Origin: Adenanthera pavonina
Lineage: Eukaryota > Streptophyta > Magnoliopsida > Fabales > Fabaceae
Direction of reading: 5' to 3'
DNA: 64,000 bases
Assembly: GCA_026686845.1 (NCBI GenBank)
Contig: JAIVEN010000020.1
Coordinates: 2,755,501-2,819,500, forward strand
Made by a program: the position numbers and the translations under genes
Shown: piece after piece, positions 47,601-58,317 of the stretch
How positions within the stretch are numbered: position 1 is the first letter of the stretch
Layout: each line of letters begins with the position of its first letter
Notes under the pieces: generated by a model
Database searches by the model: none
What the model was told of the DNA's origin: nothing
Seen by the model: the letters and a program-made list of their open reading frames with translations, nothing else

Positions 47601-49952
47601 TTTGTGAAAAGGAAAGGGAATTTCAAGTTTTTGACCTTAAAAATGGATTTCTTGGATCCAAAATAGATTAGAACACTTATGTTGTACAAAAAAATGCAAA
47701 AGGAAAGCAAAGTGAAAAATTAGAGTTAAAGGGAGCTCTTTATGAAGGAAGCCATGCAATCAATGACTTAAGACCTTGTTTTATGATGTAATATGGTTCA
47801 AGGAAGTGTTAGAGGATCAAAGAAAGGGTCTACAAAGTTTGGAAAGTATTGGAAAGCCACAAGGTAATTCACCAACCCAATCTTGCATTGTATTGTCATA
47901 TAGTTTGCAATGATTTTGATGAGCTGCCTATTATTTGCAATGTTGATTTGTGATGATTTGATGTTATTGACTAAGTTGTTTGAGGGGTTTTGAGACCTGA
48001 AATGTCCAAAACCTAAAGAGAAACTCTATCCAATTTTTTATAAAATGTTTAAACATAAATAATTCTAAATATTTGAATGATGATTTACTGAAGTGTACTT
48101 GCATTATATGATTATATATTTGCTTGATTAGTGGTAACTACTGAGATTCTTTGAATCTCATCCTTTCCAAATGCTTACCATGTTTAGGCCAGACAATGCA
48201 AAAAGTTCATGAAGAGCCAAAAGAAAGGAGGAGGGAATTGGTGGAAATTATGTTCTTACAACGATTGATGTCAATTTTTGATAATATGTATAAATTGTAT
48301 GCAAATGATGAATCATGTATGCTGATGCAAGTATGTTCCTTGAGACACCTTTTGATATTATGTATGAATATGGTACAATGAATGATGATATATGTATGAT
48401 ATGAAGCTTATTTTGCCAAGACATGAATGTAGAAATACAATCTAGACACCTTGACAAATACATAGGTACTATTCATGTAAGCCAAGGCAGTTAGTTAGGT
48501 AATATATATGCTCTTAAAGTATACATGTAGAGCTTTAAAATGGTCTAAAGAGCACTCCATTTGGCGATATGTATAAATTATAGTGATTTTTCAAAGTTAG
48601 GGTTGAGAACAAGAAAATATTGGAAAAATTGAAAACTGAAAGTTAGATACTGAAAAATTAAAAAGATAATATAAAATCTTGCAGAGATCGAAAAATTCAA
48701 TGGTTTGTATTTATTGAAATTTCTATGTTTCAAGTTTCATATGCAACTGATTTGGAGGTAATTGGATCTACATGATAGGAGATATGGAGGTTTTTCCAAA
48801 ACTGTTCTAGCAAAAGTGGAATTCTGACCTTTTATGATTTAAGTTAACACCATGCCCTGTATAAATAAAATAAATGTACAAGAAAAATATTTCTAAAAAG
48901 TGTACATTCAGGGCTTTCATATTACATAAAGAATGTATGATTTGGCTCAGGATAGAATTTTTAAATATAAGGCCAAAATCCTGGGAAAGAGAAAATAACC
49001 AAATGTATAGTAAATGTTTGAGAAATAAATTGTATGAATTTGTCAAGATAATACTCTGTTTCATATTTTTTCCATGTAGAGAAGATTTTTTATATAATTT
49101 TAGAGACTTGAATCACTATGAAATGATTTTTCTAGAATTAGTTATGAATTTTTAAAATTTATTGGGTAAAATGAAAATAATACAATGCACAGTACCCGAA
49201 ATAAAGAAAATTTTGTTTTAATATTTTTATGCAATCAAGTCTCTAATCATGTAATAATAGATATAATTGGAGTTTAATACATGTGAAATAGATGTAAGTT
49301 TAAGGTGTTACACACACACATATATATTATAATATGTATTACACAATTCTCTACATATCCAGGTCCCCAGCTAAGACCAAAAAGTCCTTTATTAGAAGAG
49401 TTTTTATTTTCAAAGTTGCATTATGATTGGTTTAGTGTGGAGGCATGGACTTGGACAGAAAGGAACCAAAGCCAAATTGTATTTTGTACCGAGAAAGAAA
49501 AGCTTATGTTCGAGAAAGAAAAGTCAAATTTTCATAATGATTTTTTCCTTGAAGAAGTTCAAGTATGTACTATTGTCGCCATTTGCCATCGGAAGTTAGC
49601 TTTTTTTTTTTTGCTCTGGTTTCTCTTGTTGCATCCCTTCTCATCAAGCAACAAAAAAAAAATCTAGCTTGGTTCATGCTCTGGTTTCCTGCATGGCTTT
49701 ATTCTTTGTTTCATCATCAGCCATCTCTTTTAGGTGTCCTCCACATTAGCAGCTCAGTTTGATATCTCAGCAAAATGTTCACACCATCTTCCCATGTGAC
49801 AATTTTGAGGATTGAGTGGCTAACGATTGCATAATTAAGGGACTACTGTTGAAACAATGCAATACTTTGAGGAGTGTTTTGAAAAAAAATATGACTTAGG
49901 GATTGATTTACAAATGGGTGTAAAGTTTAAGGACTGGAAGATTAATTTTTCC
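44663..49952. mobile_element. Mutator-like element with about 280-bp terminal inverted repeats
   Basis: The left arm (44663 to about 44945) matches the reverse complement of the right arm (about 49670-49952) over CCCTTAATTATGCAA, GAACATTTTGCT, AAAGAGATGGCTGATGAT and many other blocks. The ends are GGGAAAATTAATCTT and AAGATTAATTTTTCC. The flanks TACCTTTTT (44654-44662) and TACTTTTTT (49953-49961) are a 9-bp duplication with one mismatch, the Mutator length. Excluding the nested LTR the element is about 2.0 kb. No MULE transposase was recognised, so it is non-autonomous. Confidence 0.85.
45994..49312 (+). mobile_element. solo LTR of a Ty3/gypsy-type element, about 3.3 kb
   Basis: It starts TGTAATATCCCTATTTTTAT and ends AAGGTGTTACA, the TGTAA...GTTACA ends typical of long LTRs in plant Tekay- and Ogre-like gypsy elements. 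The flanking CACAT (45989-45993) and CACAC (49313-49317) are a 5-bp duplication with one mismatch. No gag-pol region follows within it. It lies inside the Mutator-like element and is the youngest layer. Confidence 0.65.
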
Positions 49953-50352
49953 TACTTTTTTTATTGTTTTTAATATATATAAAGAAAATATTTTATTTTA
50001 TAAATCATTATAACTTTGAATTATTATTATCCTCTTTTATTGTTCAATTTAAAAATATTCATGTTTAAATATTTTAACTTGTTGATAAATCAAAATTTTA
50101 ATTAAACACAATTAATGAATTTTTAAGAATAAAAAGTTATTTTAAAATCTATGCCTTTTTCAATAATTACACAACTAGAAGTGCTTTTGATTAAAATCAT
50201 CCAAATATAATTACTTTTGTTAAATCTAATTTTTAAATAAATCATCTAAACATAAACATATTAATCTAAAATTAATTTTTACTATAACTACGTTACAAAA
50301 TCAATTCTACCAAAATTTCATTTTGACCAACTGAAAACCAAACGAGCACTTA

Positions 50353-50639
50353 GGCTATGTTTAAGAGGTTATGACGAAATGGAATGAAATGGTCATTAAT
50401 GAAACATAATGGAATGGAGTGGAATGAAACGAAATGTTCCATTGTTTGAGAGTTTTATGAGGGGAATGAGTGGTCTATTTGACTATTATTTGAAAGTTAT
50501 TATAAAATGGATGGAATGGAATGAATTATAATTTTTTTTCAATATTACCCTTATTAGCAAATTTAAGTAAAAAATAAGTTCTTCTTTTTTCATATAAAAA
50601 AATTCATATTGCTTTTACTTTTTAATAAAAGCATCTTCC

Positions 50640-50697
<58 letters not shown>

Positions 50698-51200
50698 TGT
50701 TGTAAAACGACTTGGTTCTTCCAATAATAATATTCAGAAGGAAGTAAAAATTTTATCAAAAAATAAAAATAATTAAACCAACTATGATAAAATACAAAAA
50801 GTAAGAAAGTTATAATAAATTACAAAACTTGTGGAAGAAAACATAGCTTAAAAGTAATGATTCAATTGTACTTGTGAGATATGATGTCATTGGAGTGATC
50901 TGATTGATGTGATGACGAAATATTAAACAATATGGCGGGATAGATTTAACGGTATGGAAAGAGTAAAAAAAATCATGAGAATAATTTTTTTTTGTTACGG
51001 TTATAGGTGTTTTTATAATTTAAATAATTAATTTTAGTAATTCTATCGTTGACCCCCCAATTTGGGGGACAAGAAAAATTAGATTTACGATAGTTAAGAA
51101 TGAATTATGAGGTCATCTGTTGCCATTTTATTCCCTCCTAAAAAAATCCCTTAAACAATGACTCAACACATATAGTCATTTCATTTTATTTCACTCTCCC
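50353..51200. other. AT-rich repeat DNA right of the nested insertion
   Basis: GGAATGAAATGGTCATTA near 50380 and TAGTCATTTCATTTTATTTC near 51172-51191 are roughly inverted, suggesting a MITE of about 0.8 kb, but termini and target duplication could not be fixed. It contains an AAT microsatellite. Confidence 0.35.
50638..50697 (+). repeat. AAT microsatellite
   Basis: About 20 consecutive AAT units. Confidence 0.95.
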
Positions 51201-52312
51201 TGCCAAAAAAGCATTAGAATGGGCTAAGAGCGGGCTAAGGACGAGGTCATTTTCGGCCCAAATAAATTATCCATGCGTTTTTTGTTTTGCCATTATCCAA
51301 GTGTTAAATGTGAGCAATTAGTCCCCTTGTAAGAAGCGGCGGCAATTAGGGTTAAGAGAAGCTTCCGAAGGAACCCTTTGGAAGATGCAAAAGAAAAGCC
51401 CCAAAATTAGTCCTCCCATAAACGCTCATAAATCTTTCGTGCCATAAATCTAGAATTTTTTTTTCCGCAGTCATTTTTTTGGGTGAAGATTTTCAAGCTA
51501 GTTTGCTTAAATGCTTTGATGTACAATATAATTGGATGATTCAATAGGCTTGATTCTTTCTTGGTTCCGACGAATTGTGTTGCATGTCTGATATCTTCTT
51601 CTTATGTGTCAGCTGTTAGCTTGTTTATAGAGATTGCTTATTTTGATAAATTTATTGGTTGAGTAAGCACTGGCATGGAGCTTCAGATTCCCACCTGAAA
51701 GTTTGTGATGTCGTTGTTGCATATGACGTGCCTGATGCTTCTTCTTTCTTCCTGTCTATTGTAGTTGGGTACCCTGCACCTAAAAGAGCAAGTTTTTAGG
51801 TGCCACCATCTCATATAGAAAAAGATGGCATTTTTCTCGAATTTCCTTAAGAATTTTAATCTTCAGATTTTGTTTCTGCACAAAGCTAAGCAAAATGATG
51901 AGGATTTTATGCCTGAATGTCATGTGGAATCCTGAATCAATTTGCCTTCAAAGTTCTCTGATTGCTTTGCTTGTGTGGCTGATGCTATTTGCTGTTCTGA
52001 CTAACAATACGTGTATTTCCACACAACTTATGAGAGAGATATTAGGAGTGAATGGCTGTGTAAATTACACACTCCCTTGCTGGTTTTTTTTTCTTCCTTT
52101 TTTGTTAAACAAAAAAATTGCAGCTCTGTTTCCTTTTCTTTCCTTTAAAATGAATACTTTTTTGAGTTCTAAACACGAGCTGTACCTCTGGACCGCCTTC
52201 TTGGATGCTTCTATCATAAGCTTGAGCTTCCTGGGATAATGGAATAATTGTAGCAGATCTTCAACGAGTTGAATTCATATTCTCATCCCTGGGTTGGCAT
52301 ATATATGGTTTG
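51201..52312. other. gene-less stretch with transcript-like composition
   Basis: The part 51290-52250 has gene-leader composition: a GC-richer start containing GCGGCGGCAATTAGGGTTAAG, later T-rich intron-like sequence. No open frame longer than 114 codons and no recognised protein was found. It could be a non-coding transcript or a relic. Confidence 0.3.
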
Positions 52313-53640
52313 TGATATAGAATGCTAGGGACACAACTGTATACCTAAGACAGTCACAAACTGGTGTGTTTATTATTTGATCCCTAATTCAAAGGGAAGT
52401 TGTGATTAGTTTTGATTGGGTGTGGATAAATGTGGGATATAGAATGTTATTGGTGGTTAAGCTTCTTAAATATATGTATGTCTATGAAGTGATGGCCATT
52501 GGAAGTAGCAGTGCCATGGGTCCTCAGATTCCTTGGATGTCTGATTTAGGAAAAGCTAACTGAATGAAAGCACCAAATTTCATAATCTGATATGCTTTAA
52601 TCTGTTAGATTATACGAGCATGGTGCAACAAGAATATTTATCCTCCATGGTTCCTTTATGCTTCTATATGTCCGTTTGAAATGACTGGTGAAGCTGAACC
52701 ATGGATGGACATGCAGAATTACAGTTCAGTTTTATATTCTGCATGTAACGAGTTGATTTGGATCTTAAAATTTATAGACTATGATCAGAATATTTTTCCT
52801 CAGTATTAGTAAAGAAAACTTTTCAATGTGCCAGTGGTGGAAATGGGAAGAGGAAAAAGAAGTATACACACACAGTAAAACAGTTAAATGTTTAATCAAG
52901 TTATCTCACAACGAGACGGCACTAGTCGTCTATTTTCAGCAGAAAAGGGTCACAGAGAATTGAGAATTCCATGCCTGATTTAATTTAACATCATTTTGCA
53001 TCTAATTTTTATATTAATGCTTTAGCTTCGTTGTTTATTTCGCGATCCTTTGTTTGTTGTTCGTGAACCTCCATGTGATGTGTCTGGTTTTATTAATAAT
53101 ATTAGGTTTTATTAGTAATATCATGATTAGCATTTCTTAGAGCGAGAAGAAGAGGAATTTCTATTCGGAGCTTATCTCAGTGATTAAGTATGAGTACTCA
53201 TTGCACATTTAGAACGTTTAGATAAAAAATGGATGGTCTAAATTTAATTTTATTTTGTTAATATATTTTTATTTTATTAGATGCAAAATGTAAAACAAAC
53301 ATGATTTTATAATTATTATTTTTTTTTATGATCTTATTATTTAAAAATCAAAATTAAAAATTGTATATTTAAACCGTCTAATGGTACAAAATTTCACCGC
53401 AATAAACACCCGTTAATGTGATGCTATCACCGTAAGGAGTGCTGAGGTTCTTGTAATTTTATTTTTTTTAAAAGAGAAAAAGACACGTGTCAAGAAATAA
53501 TGAATGGGTTTAATTAATGGCCGAAAATTGGTTTTTGACCAATATTAATTGCCGAAATTCAATGACTACATCATGTACCGTCAGTCTTCTATATATTTTT
53601 AGGCCGATGAATTAAAGGGATCGATATTTGAGGGTGCGTG
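52313..53640 (+). repeat. direct duplication, copy 1
   Basis: It shares with copy 2 (53933-55320) a block of about 480 bp at high identity, starting GATATAGAATGCTA and running through GAAAGCACCAAATTTCATAA and ATGATCAGAATATTTTTCCT. More diverged blocks then follow in the same order (GATCCTTTGTTTG, GATTAGCATTTCTTA, GTGTCAAGAAAT, AGTCTTCTATATA). It holds an extra stretch of roughly 250 bp at about 53170-53450 that copy 2 lacks. No conserved coding frame was found in the pair. Confidence 0.85.
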
Positions 53641-54690
53641 CAAGTAGGATCCACTCTTTGCCTACAAACCGTAGGAGAAATTAGCTCCGTCTGTCAGACA
53701 CTGGTCACAAACAAAATTATAGACATACAACCAATGAGCACTTGATTTAATTAATAAAGAATTATATACATTTAATTATAGATGTTTGAGTTTGAGTCTT
53801 GAGAAATTCCCTACGCAATTCAAGGGAATTACCCATTTGATCATCCACAAGTCATAACGATAAGTCAACATGGGGAACACATTCTGAGTTTGATTATTTC
53901 ATTTTAACTTTCGTATGTTATGTGGACCCAATTGATATAGAATGCTAAGGACACAACTGTATACCTAAGACAGTCACAAACTGTTGTGTTTATTATTTGA
54001 TCCCTGATTCAAAGGGGAAGTTGTGATTAGTTTTGATTGTGTGGGATATAGAACCTTATTGGTGGTTTAACTTCTTAAATATGTGTATCTGTGAAGTGAT
54101 GGCCATTGGAAGTGGCAGTGCCATGGGTCCTCTGATTCCTTGCTTGTCTGATATAGGAAAAGCTAACTCAATGAAAGCACCAAATTTCATAATCTGATAT
54201 GCTTTATTCTGTTGGATTATACGAGCTTGGTGCAACAGGAATATCTATCCTCCATGCTTCCTTTATGCTTTTATATGTCCGTTTGAAATGACTGGTGAAA
54301 CCGAACCATGGCTGAACATGCAGAATTACAGTTCAGTTTTATAGTCTGCATCTAACGAGTTGATTTGGATCTTAAAATTTATTAATTATGATCAGAATAT
54401 TTTTCCTCAGCGTCAAACAGTTTGATGTTCAATCAAATTATCTCTCAACGACTGGGCATTAGTGGCCATTTTCAGCATAAAAGGATCACAATAATTGCAT
54501 GCCTGATTATTGACATTAGCTGATTAAACATCATTCTGGGGTTGGACAAAGCTGCTTCTTCAGGGTTCTTTCTTTCTTGTTCATTCTGATTCTGTTATTT
54601 TTTTAATATTAATAGTTTAACTTCTTTGTTTTTGTCAAGATCCTTTGTTGTTTGTTATTCATGAACTTCTGCCATGTATCCGGTTTTATT

Positions 54691-54773
54691 CTCGATTTGT
54701 GCGTGTTATCCTTGTAGGGGCCATGCTAATCTTTTTTGTATGCTTCCAATTTTATCGGATGTTCCAGAAGAGA
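54691..54773 (-). pseudogene. U6 snRNA retrocopy, 3'-truncated
   Basis: The minus strand matches spliceosomal U6 snRNA: ACATCCGATAAAATTGGAA, AAGATTAGCATGGCCCCT, then ACACGCACAAATCGAG. It starts at the U6 5' end (degenerate CTCTTCTGG) and lacks the last 15-20 nucleotides and any poly(A). Changes include loss of two bases in CTGCGCAAGG. The flanks are CATGTATCCGGTTTTATT and CATGTACCTGGTTTTATT, a target duplication of 18 bp (16 matching), the kind left by LINE reverse transcription. No upstream sequence element or TATA box for U6 expression precedes it. Confidence 0.9.
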
Positions 54774-54975
54774 CATGTACCTGGTTTTATTAGTAAAATA
54801 TTATGATTAGCATTTCTTAAAGCAAGATGAAGACTGAGAGGGATTCAAAACGCAGCATTTGGGGAGCTTTTTGTAATTTTAATTTTAATTTTTTTTAAAA
54901 AAGCAAAGAGACGTGTCAAGAAATCAATGAATGGATTTAATCAATGGCTGAAATTCAATGACAGTCTTTTATATA

Positions 54976-55284
54976 CTCTCTCCGATTCAAAATATAACAT
55001 GAATTTAGTGGAGATTAAAGTTTTAAAATATAAGTTATTTTATGAAAGTTAATAACTATTTAATGATTTTTTTTCCAATTTTCTCTATATTTATAATAAT
55101 AAAAAAAAGTTATAATGGAGAGATACTAAAAAAAAAAATAATAACTAAGATTAGATAATTTAGTAAAAATAATTTTGTAAAGTTATAATAATTTCTTATA
55201 AAATTAAGGCATATAACTAATTTTAACAACCCCTTGATAAAAGAGAGGTAGTTAATTCTGCCCTATATTTTAAAATGGAGGAAA
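54976..55284. mobile_element. Stowaway-like MITE, 309 bp, in duplication copy 2
   Basis: The left end CTCTCTCCGATTCAAAATAT and the right end ATATTTTAAAATGGAGGAAA are inverted repeats, with TA on each side (54974-54975 and 55285-55286). Copy 1 reads CTTCTATATATTTTTAGG at this point, the empty site. Confidence 0.85.
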
Positions 55285-55320
55285 TATTTTTAGGTCGAAG
55301 GGATTGATATGTTATGAGTA

Positions 55321-57840
55321 TTTTTGAGCTGAAGGGATTGATCCATGATGAGTAATAAGAAAGATCAACCTTTTTCCTAGGATCCAGAAGAGAAATTAGT
55401 TTCAAATGAGTTTCAGCTATTAGAGAGATACTTTTGGTCATTGATAAAATTAAAGAGATCTAATTATATTATTAAATTAGAAATTTTGAATTTTTCAATC
55501 AGTAAAGAGGTGGTACCTTTTTAATTAGAAATCTTGAATTTTTTCAAATTTAAATTTAAAAAATATAGTCATATTTAATATTTGGTAGTGTAGAACATTG
55601 ATGTGGGGTACAAGCAAAAGAAAAATTGTAGACATCTAAATTTTCAATGCAAATAAGAGACACAAATAAGGGGGAATCACGGGATGTGACCACATTTTAC
55701 AATATTTTTATCCCCTAAGTCTAGCACTTTATCATATTAATATGGTTATTTTGTGTATTTTATTACGTTTTTGTGTGATAGTTGGTTTTGTGTAGATTGT
55801 AAAAAATGTGTTAAAATCTTTATTTTAAGTATATTTTTGTGACATTTTATTATATTCCATGAATTTGGTTGCTAATTTTTTTCATCAGTATATTTTCTAT
55901 ATTGATTAGCTAGTTATTAGCTTGTTTTGACTTTTTTAGGTGATTAAATTATGGTCTCTTTTGTGTTTTTGATGAAATTTTTTTGGAGAGTTTACATTCC
56001 ATCATTCATTTATTATCATTAATCATCCTATGTGACTAGATTTTAATCCATGTTAGACTCATTTTCATATACTATTTACCAATTTTTGTTTTTCCAAAAT
56101 ACCTTTAGTTATAGTTCACTTGAAATTATATTCTTAAATTAATCACTTAATTATCATTTAAAGCACTTAATTATAATTAAATTGAGTTACACAGATTATC
56201 TCCATTGCTCTTGCAAATCACTGCACCTTCACTTCAGGATTACAACATTGTTTGTAGTAAAATGAAAATAAAAAACAAAAAAAAAACATATAGAGTCACG
56301 ATTGAAAGCAAGAAATAAAGCTATCATCTATCATCAAAACATTAAAAATTTTAAATAACTCCATGGTAAAAAAACATTAAAATAATTCAAAACAAATACA
56401 TTAAAAAAGAAAAAGCTAACTTGAATTATTTTGATAATTTGTTATAAAACGTAAAATGAATAAATTTCTTATATATATATATTCATTATTATTATTTTAT
56501 ATATTTACAACCATTTTTAAAATTTATTATCAATCACTTTACAAGTCAATTTCTTACGCAAACATAACTTATATAAAATATTTTATTAAATTAAACAATA
56601 ATTTCTAATCTTCTCCCTATCACATATTTCATATGTTCCTTAATATAAAAGACAATTGAAAAAATTTTTATATTTCAAAATATAAGAAACATGAGGAAAT
56701 TTTTTTGGTATATTTAATATTTTTTTCTAAAAATACCTCTGATTAATATAGTATTTTTTCATTTGTATTAATTACATAATGTAAAAGTTATTAATATTAA
56801 ATGAAGGCTTTTTGGAAACTATTTTATATTTCAGATAAATTTATTACTTTCCTTGATCTGTGTGATTTTATTTTTTGTCTCTTATAGTAAGGAACGGAGG
56901 AAGTATATAATTATTTTGTTTTTAATAAATAATATTTTTTCCTATATCTAAAATTTGCAGTAAGGTTGTTAGAAAAATGATATTTAAAAAGAGTAAAAAT
57001 AATGTTGAAGAATTTTTTTTTAAAAGTACTTTTCATATAAAAATCATATTTTCTTATCTGTATTATAGGGTATTTTGTATTACAAATTTCTAATTCAAAA
57101 TATAGGATGTTGAATATTTTTCTTTTTTATTTTATTCCTATCTTTAATTCTTTCTTATTTCTTATTTATAATTCTTATAATAAAATGTGGCATTTAATAA
57201 GAATAAAATAGAAAATATTGGTACTTTTTGTATTGATTTAAGGTGAAAAATAATTTTCTCAATATATGTGTAATTGATATAAAATAGACTGGAATGAGTG
57301 TCTAATGAATGGTGAAAGTAACTGTAATTATTACTTTCTTGGATTTTAATTATAGAATATTTTACTTTGACTCTAAATATAAGATCCTTTACAATATAAA
57401 TATGTGAAGTAATTTTTATTATATATTTTTAAAATAATATCTCTATTTAATATATTCTAAATAGAGAGAAAGAAATTAAATAAGAGTAATTTTAAAAAAA
57501 ATTAAAATAATTAATTAATTTTAACTCAATAATTAAAATATTCTTATATTAAAAGAAAACCACATAAAAAAATTTCAAAATCCCAACGCGGCACGCATTG
57601 ATCATCGCCGCGTCATAATCAAAAGTCAGCACGAACATATCTCTGGTCAAAAGTTCTTGATGATTTCATTTAACTTTTCCGGACCCCAATTTACTTGAAC
57701 TTTCGTCCTGTTTCTCTCTCATATTTGTTTTTGCCAGGTTTCTCTCTCATCTCATTTCGTGAGAAAGTTCCGCTACATTTCCAAGAAGCATCCTGTTCGC
57801 GTCATCAAAAAAATAACCCAGCAATCACTTTCTGCCACCA
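55321..57840. other. very AT-rich intergenic DNA
   Basis: No gene. It contains a MITE (56613-56903) and, near 57040-57310, segments resembling degenerate mariner-type ends (AATTCAAAATATAGG). The last 250 bp are the promoter region of the small membrane-protein gene. Confidence 0.6.
56613..56903. mobile_element. Stowaway-like MITE, about 290 bp, family copy A
   Basis: Related to the element at 59144-59432: shared TTAATATAAAAGACAATTG-type left end, CATTTGTATTAATTACAT and AAAGTTATTAATATTAAATG in the middle, and TAAGGAAC..GGAG at the right end. The left terminus is degraded, so its start is approximate. Confidence 0.75.
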
Positions 57841-57841
57841 T

Positions 57842-57850
57842 TTATATATA
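57842..57850 (+). promoter_or_regulatory. TATA box of the small membrane-protein gene
   Basis: TTTATATATATG lies about 115 bp upstream of the ATG at 57964, leaving an 80-bp leader rich in A and C (CACACACGCAAATTACACACACC), typical of plant 5' leaders. Confidence 0.5.
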
Positions 57851-57963
57851 TGTTCAATTCCTCAAAATGATCCCACACACGCAAATTACACACACCGAAG
57901 TGAGCTTCAATCTATTGAGTCTTCACATTCCAAAGCCCCATCCCCTGTTTCTCTCTCTGCTCA

Positions 57964-58317
57964 ATGATTCACGTCCAAGAACATGTCTTCTACGAAACCC
58001 CTTTTGGAAAAATCGCTCGCTTCACAGTGCTAGAGTGTGTCATAGGAGTGTGCTTGACGGTGATGACCGGCCTCCTTCAGCTTCCCTACGAATACATCGA
58101 CGAATACCCTGTTCCGACCATCGTCTTCAAGGGTCGTCCTCACACCTTCCATGCCTTCGTGCTTTGCGTAGTGTCTGCCTTCATGACTGCCACTAAGGCT
58201 TTCAACTCACCCAACACCTGCAAAACTGGAAACTTCTGTGTCTTCTTCTCCGTCGCTTCCATCGTCTCTGCTTTTCTCGTTGTTTTGTGGGCTGTGCTTT
58301 GTTCCTGCACTTCTTAA
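57964..58317 (+). CDS. small unknown membrane protein, three predicted helices
   Basis: Intronless, 117 residues. It stands out from its surroundings by higher GC, C-ending codons, a TATA box upstream and an AATAAAT signal near 58410. Hydrophobic segments lie at about 18-40 (ARFTVLECVIGVCLTVMTGL), 61-80 (TFHAFVLCVVSAFMTATKAF) and 91-114 (FCVFFSVASIVSAFLVVLWA). The short hydrophilic N-terminus begins MIHVQEHVFYETP; a loop with EYIDEYPVP separates helices 1 and 2. I do not recognise the family and assign no function. The overlapping frame 57759-58196 is longer but has no membrane pattern and begins upstream of the TATA box, so it is discarded. Confidence 0.65.
   Translation: MIHVQEHVFYETPFGKIARFTVLECVIGVCLTVMTGLLQLPYEYIDEYPVPTIVFKGRPHTFHAFVLCVVSAFMTATKAFNSPNTCKTGNFCVFFSVASIVSAFLVVLWAVLCSCTS

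Larger units (their letters stand above)
43664..50349. mobile_element. Harbinger-like element, outer layer of a nested insertion
   Basis: The left end GGGTCCATTTAGTTTTCAGT and the reverse complement of the right end, GTGCTCGTTTGGTTTTCAGT, open inverted repeats that stay similar for about 130 bp. The flanks are TTA (43661-43663 and 50350-50352), the 3-bp target site of PIF/Harbinger elements. Without the nested Mutator-like element the original was about 1.4 kb. It contains a GC-richer stretch at 44100-44650 whose minus strand has a frame starting MVNAQWDLKITQQ, ending at a donor-like GTATGT; I do not recognise it, but it could be a captured gene fragment. Confidence 0.7.
53933..55320 (+). repeat. 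direct duplication, copy 2, with two later insertions
   Basis: The counterpart of 52313-53640, starting GATATAGAATGCTA. It differs by a U6 retrocopy (54691-54773) and a mariner-type MITE (54976-55284), both absent from copy 1, where uninterrupted sites are visible at 53072-53094 and about 53588-53602. The two copies are separated by about 290 bp. Confidence 0.85.

Noticed and set aside
52485..52550. possible C/D-box snoRNA (GTGATGG ... CTGA) in the duplicated block
   Set aside because: The boxes are imperfect and no terminal stem flanks them in either copy.
57759..58196. 145-codon frame overlapping the small membrane-protein gene
   Set aside because: It starts upstream of the TATA box, has basic low-complexity composition and no domain, while the other frame shows three clear membrane helices.
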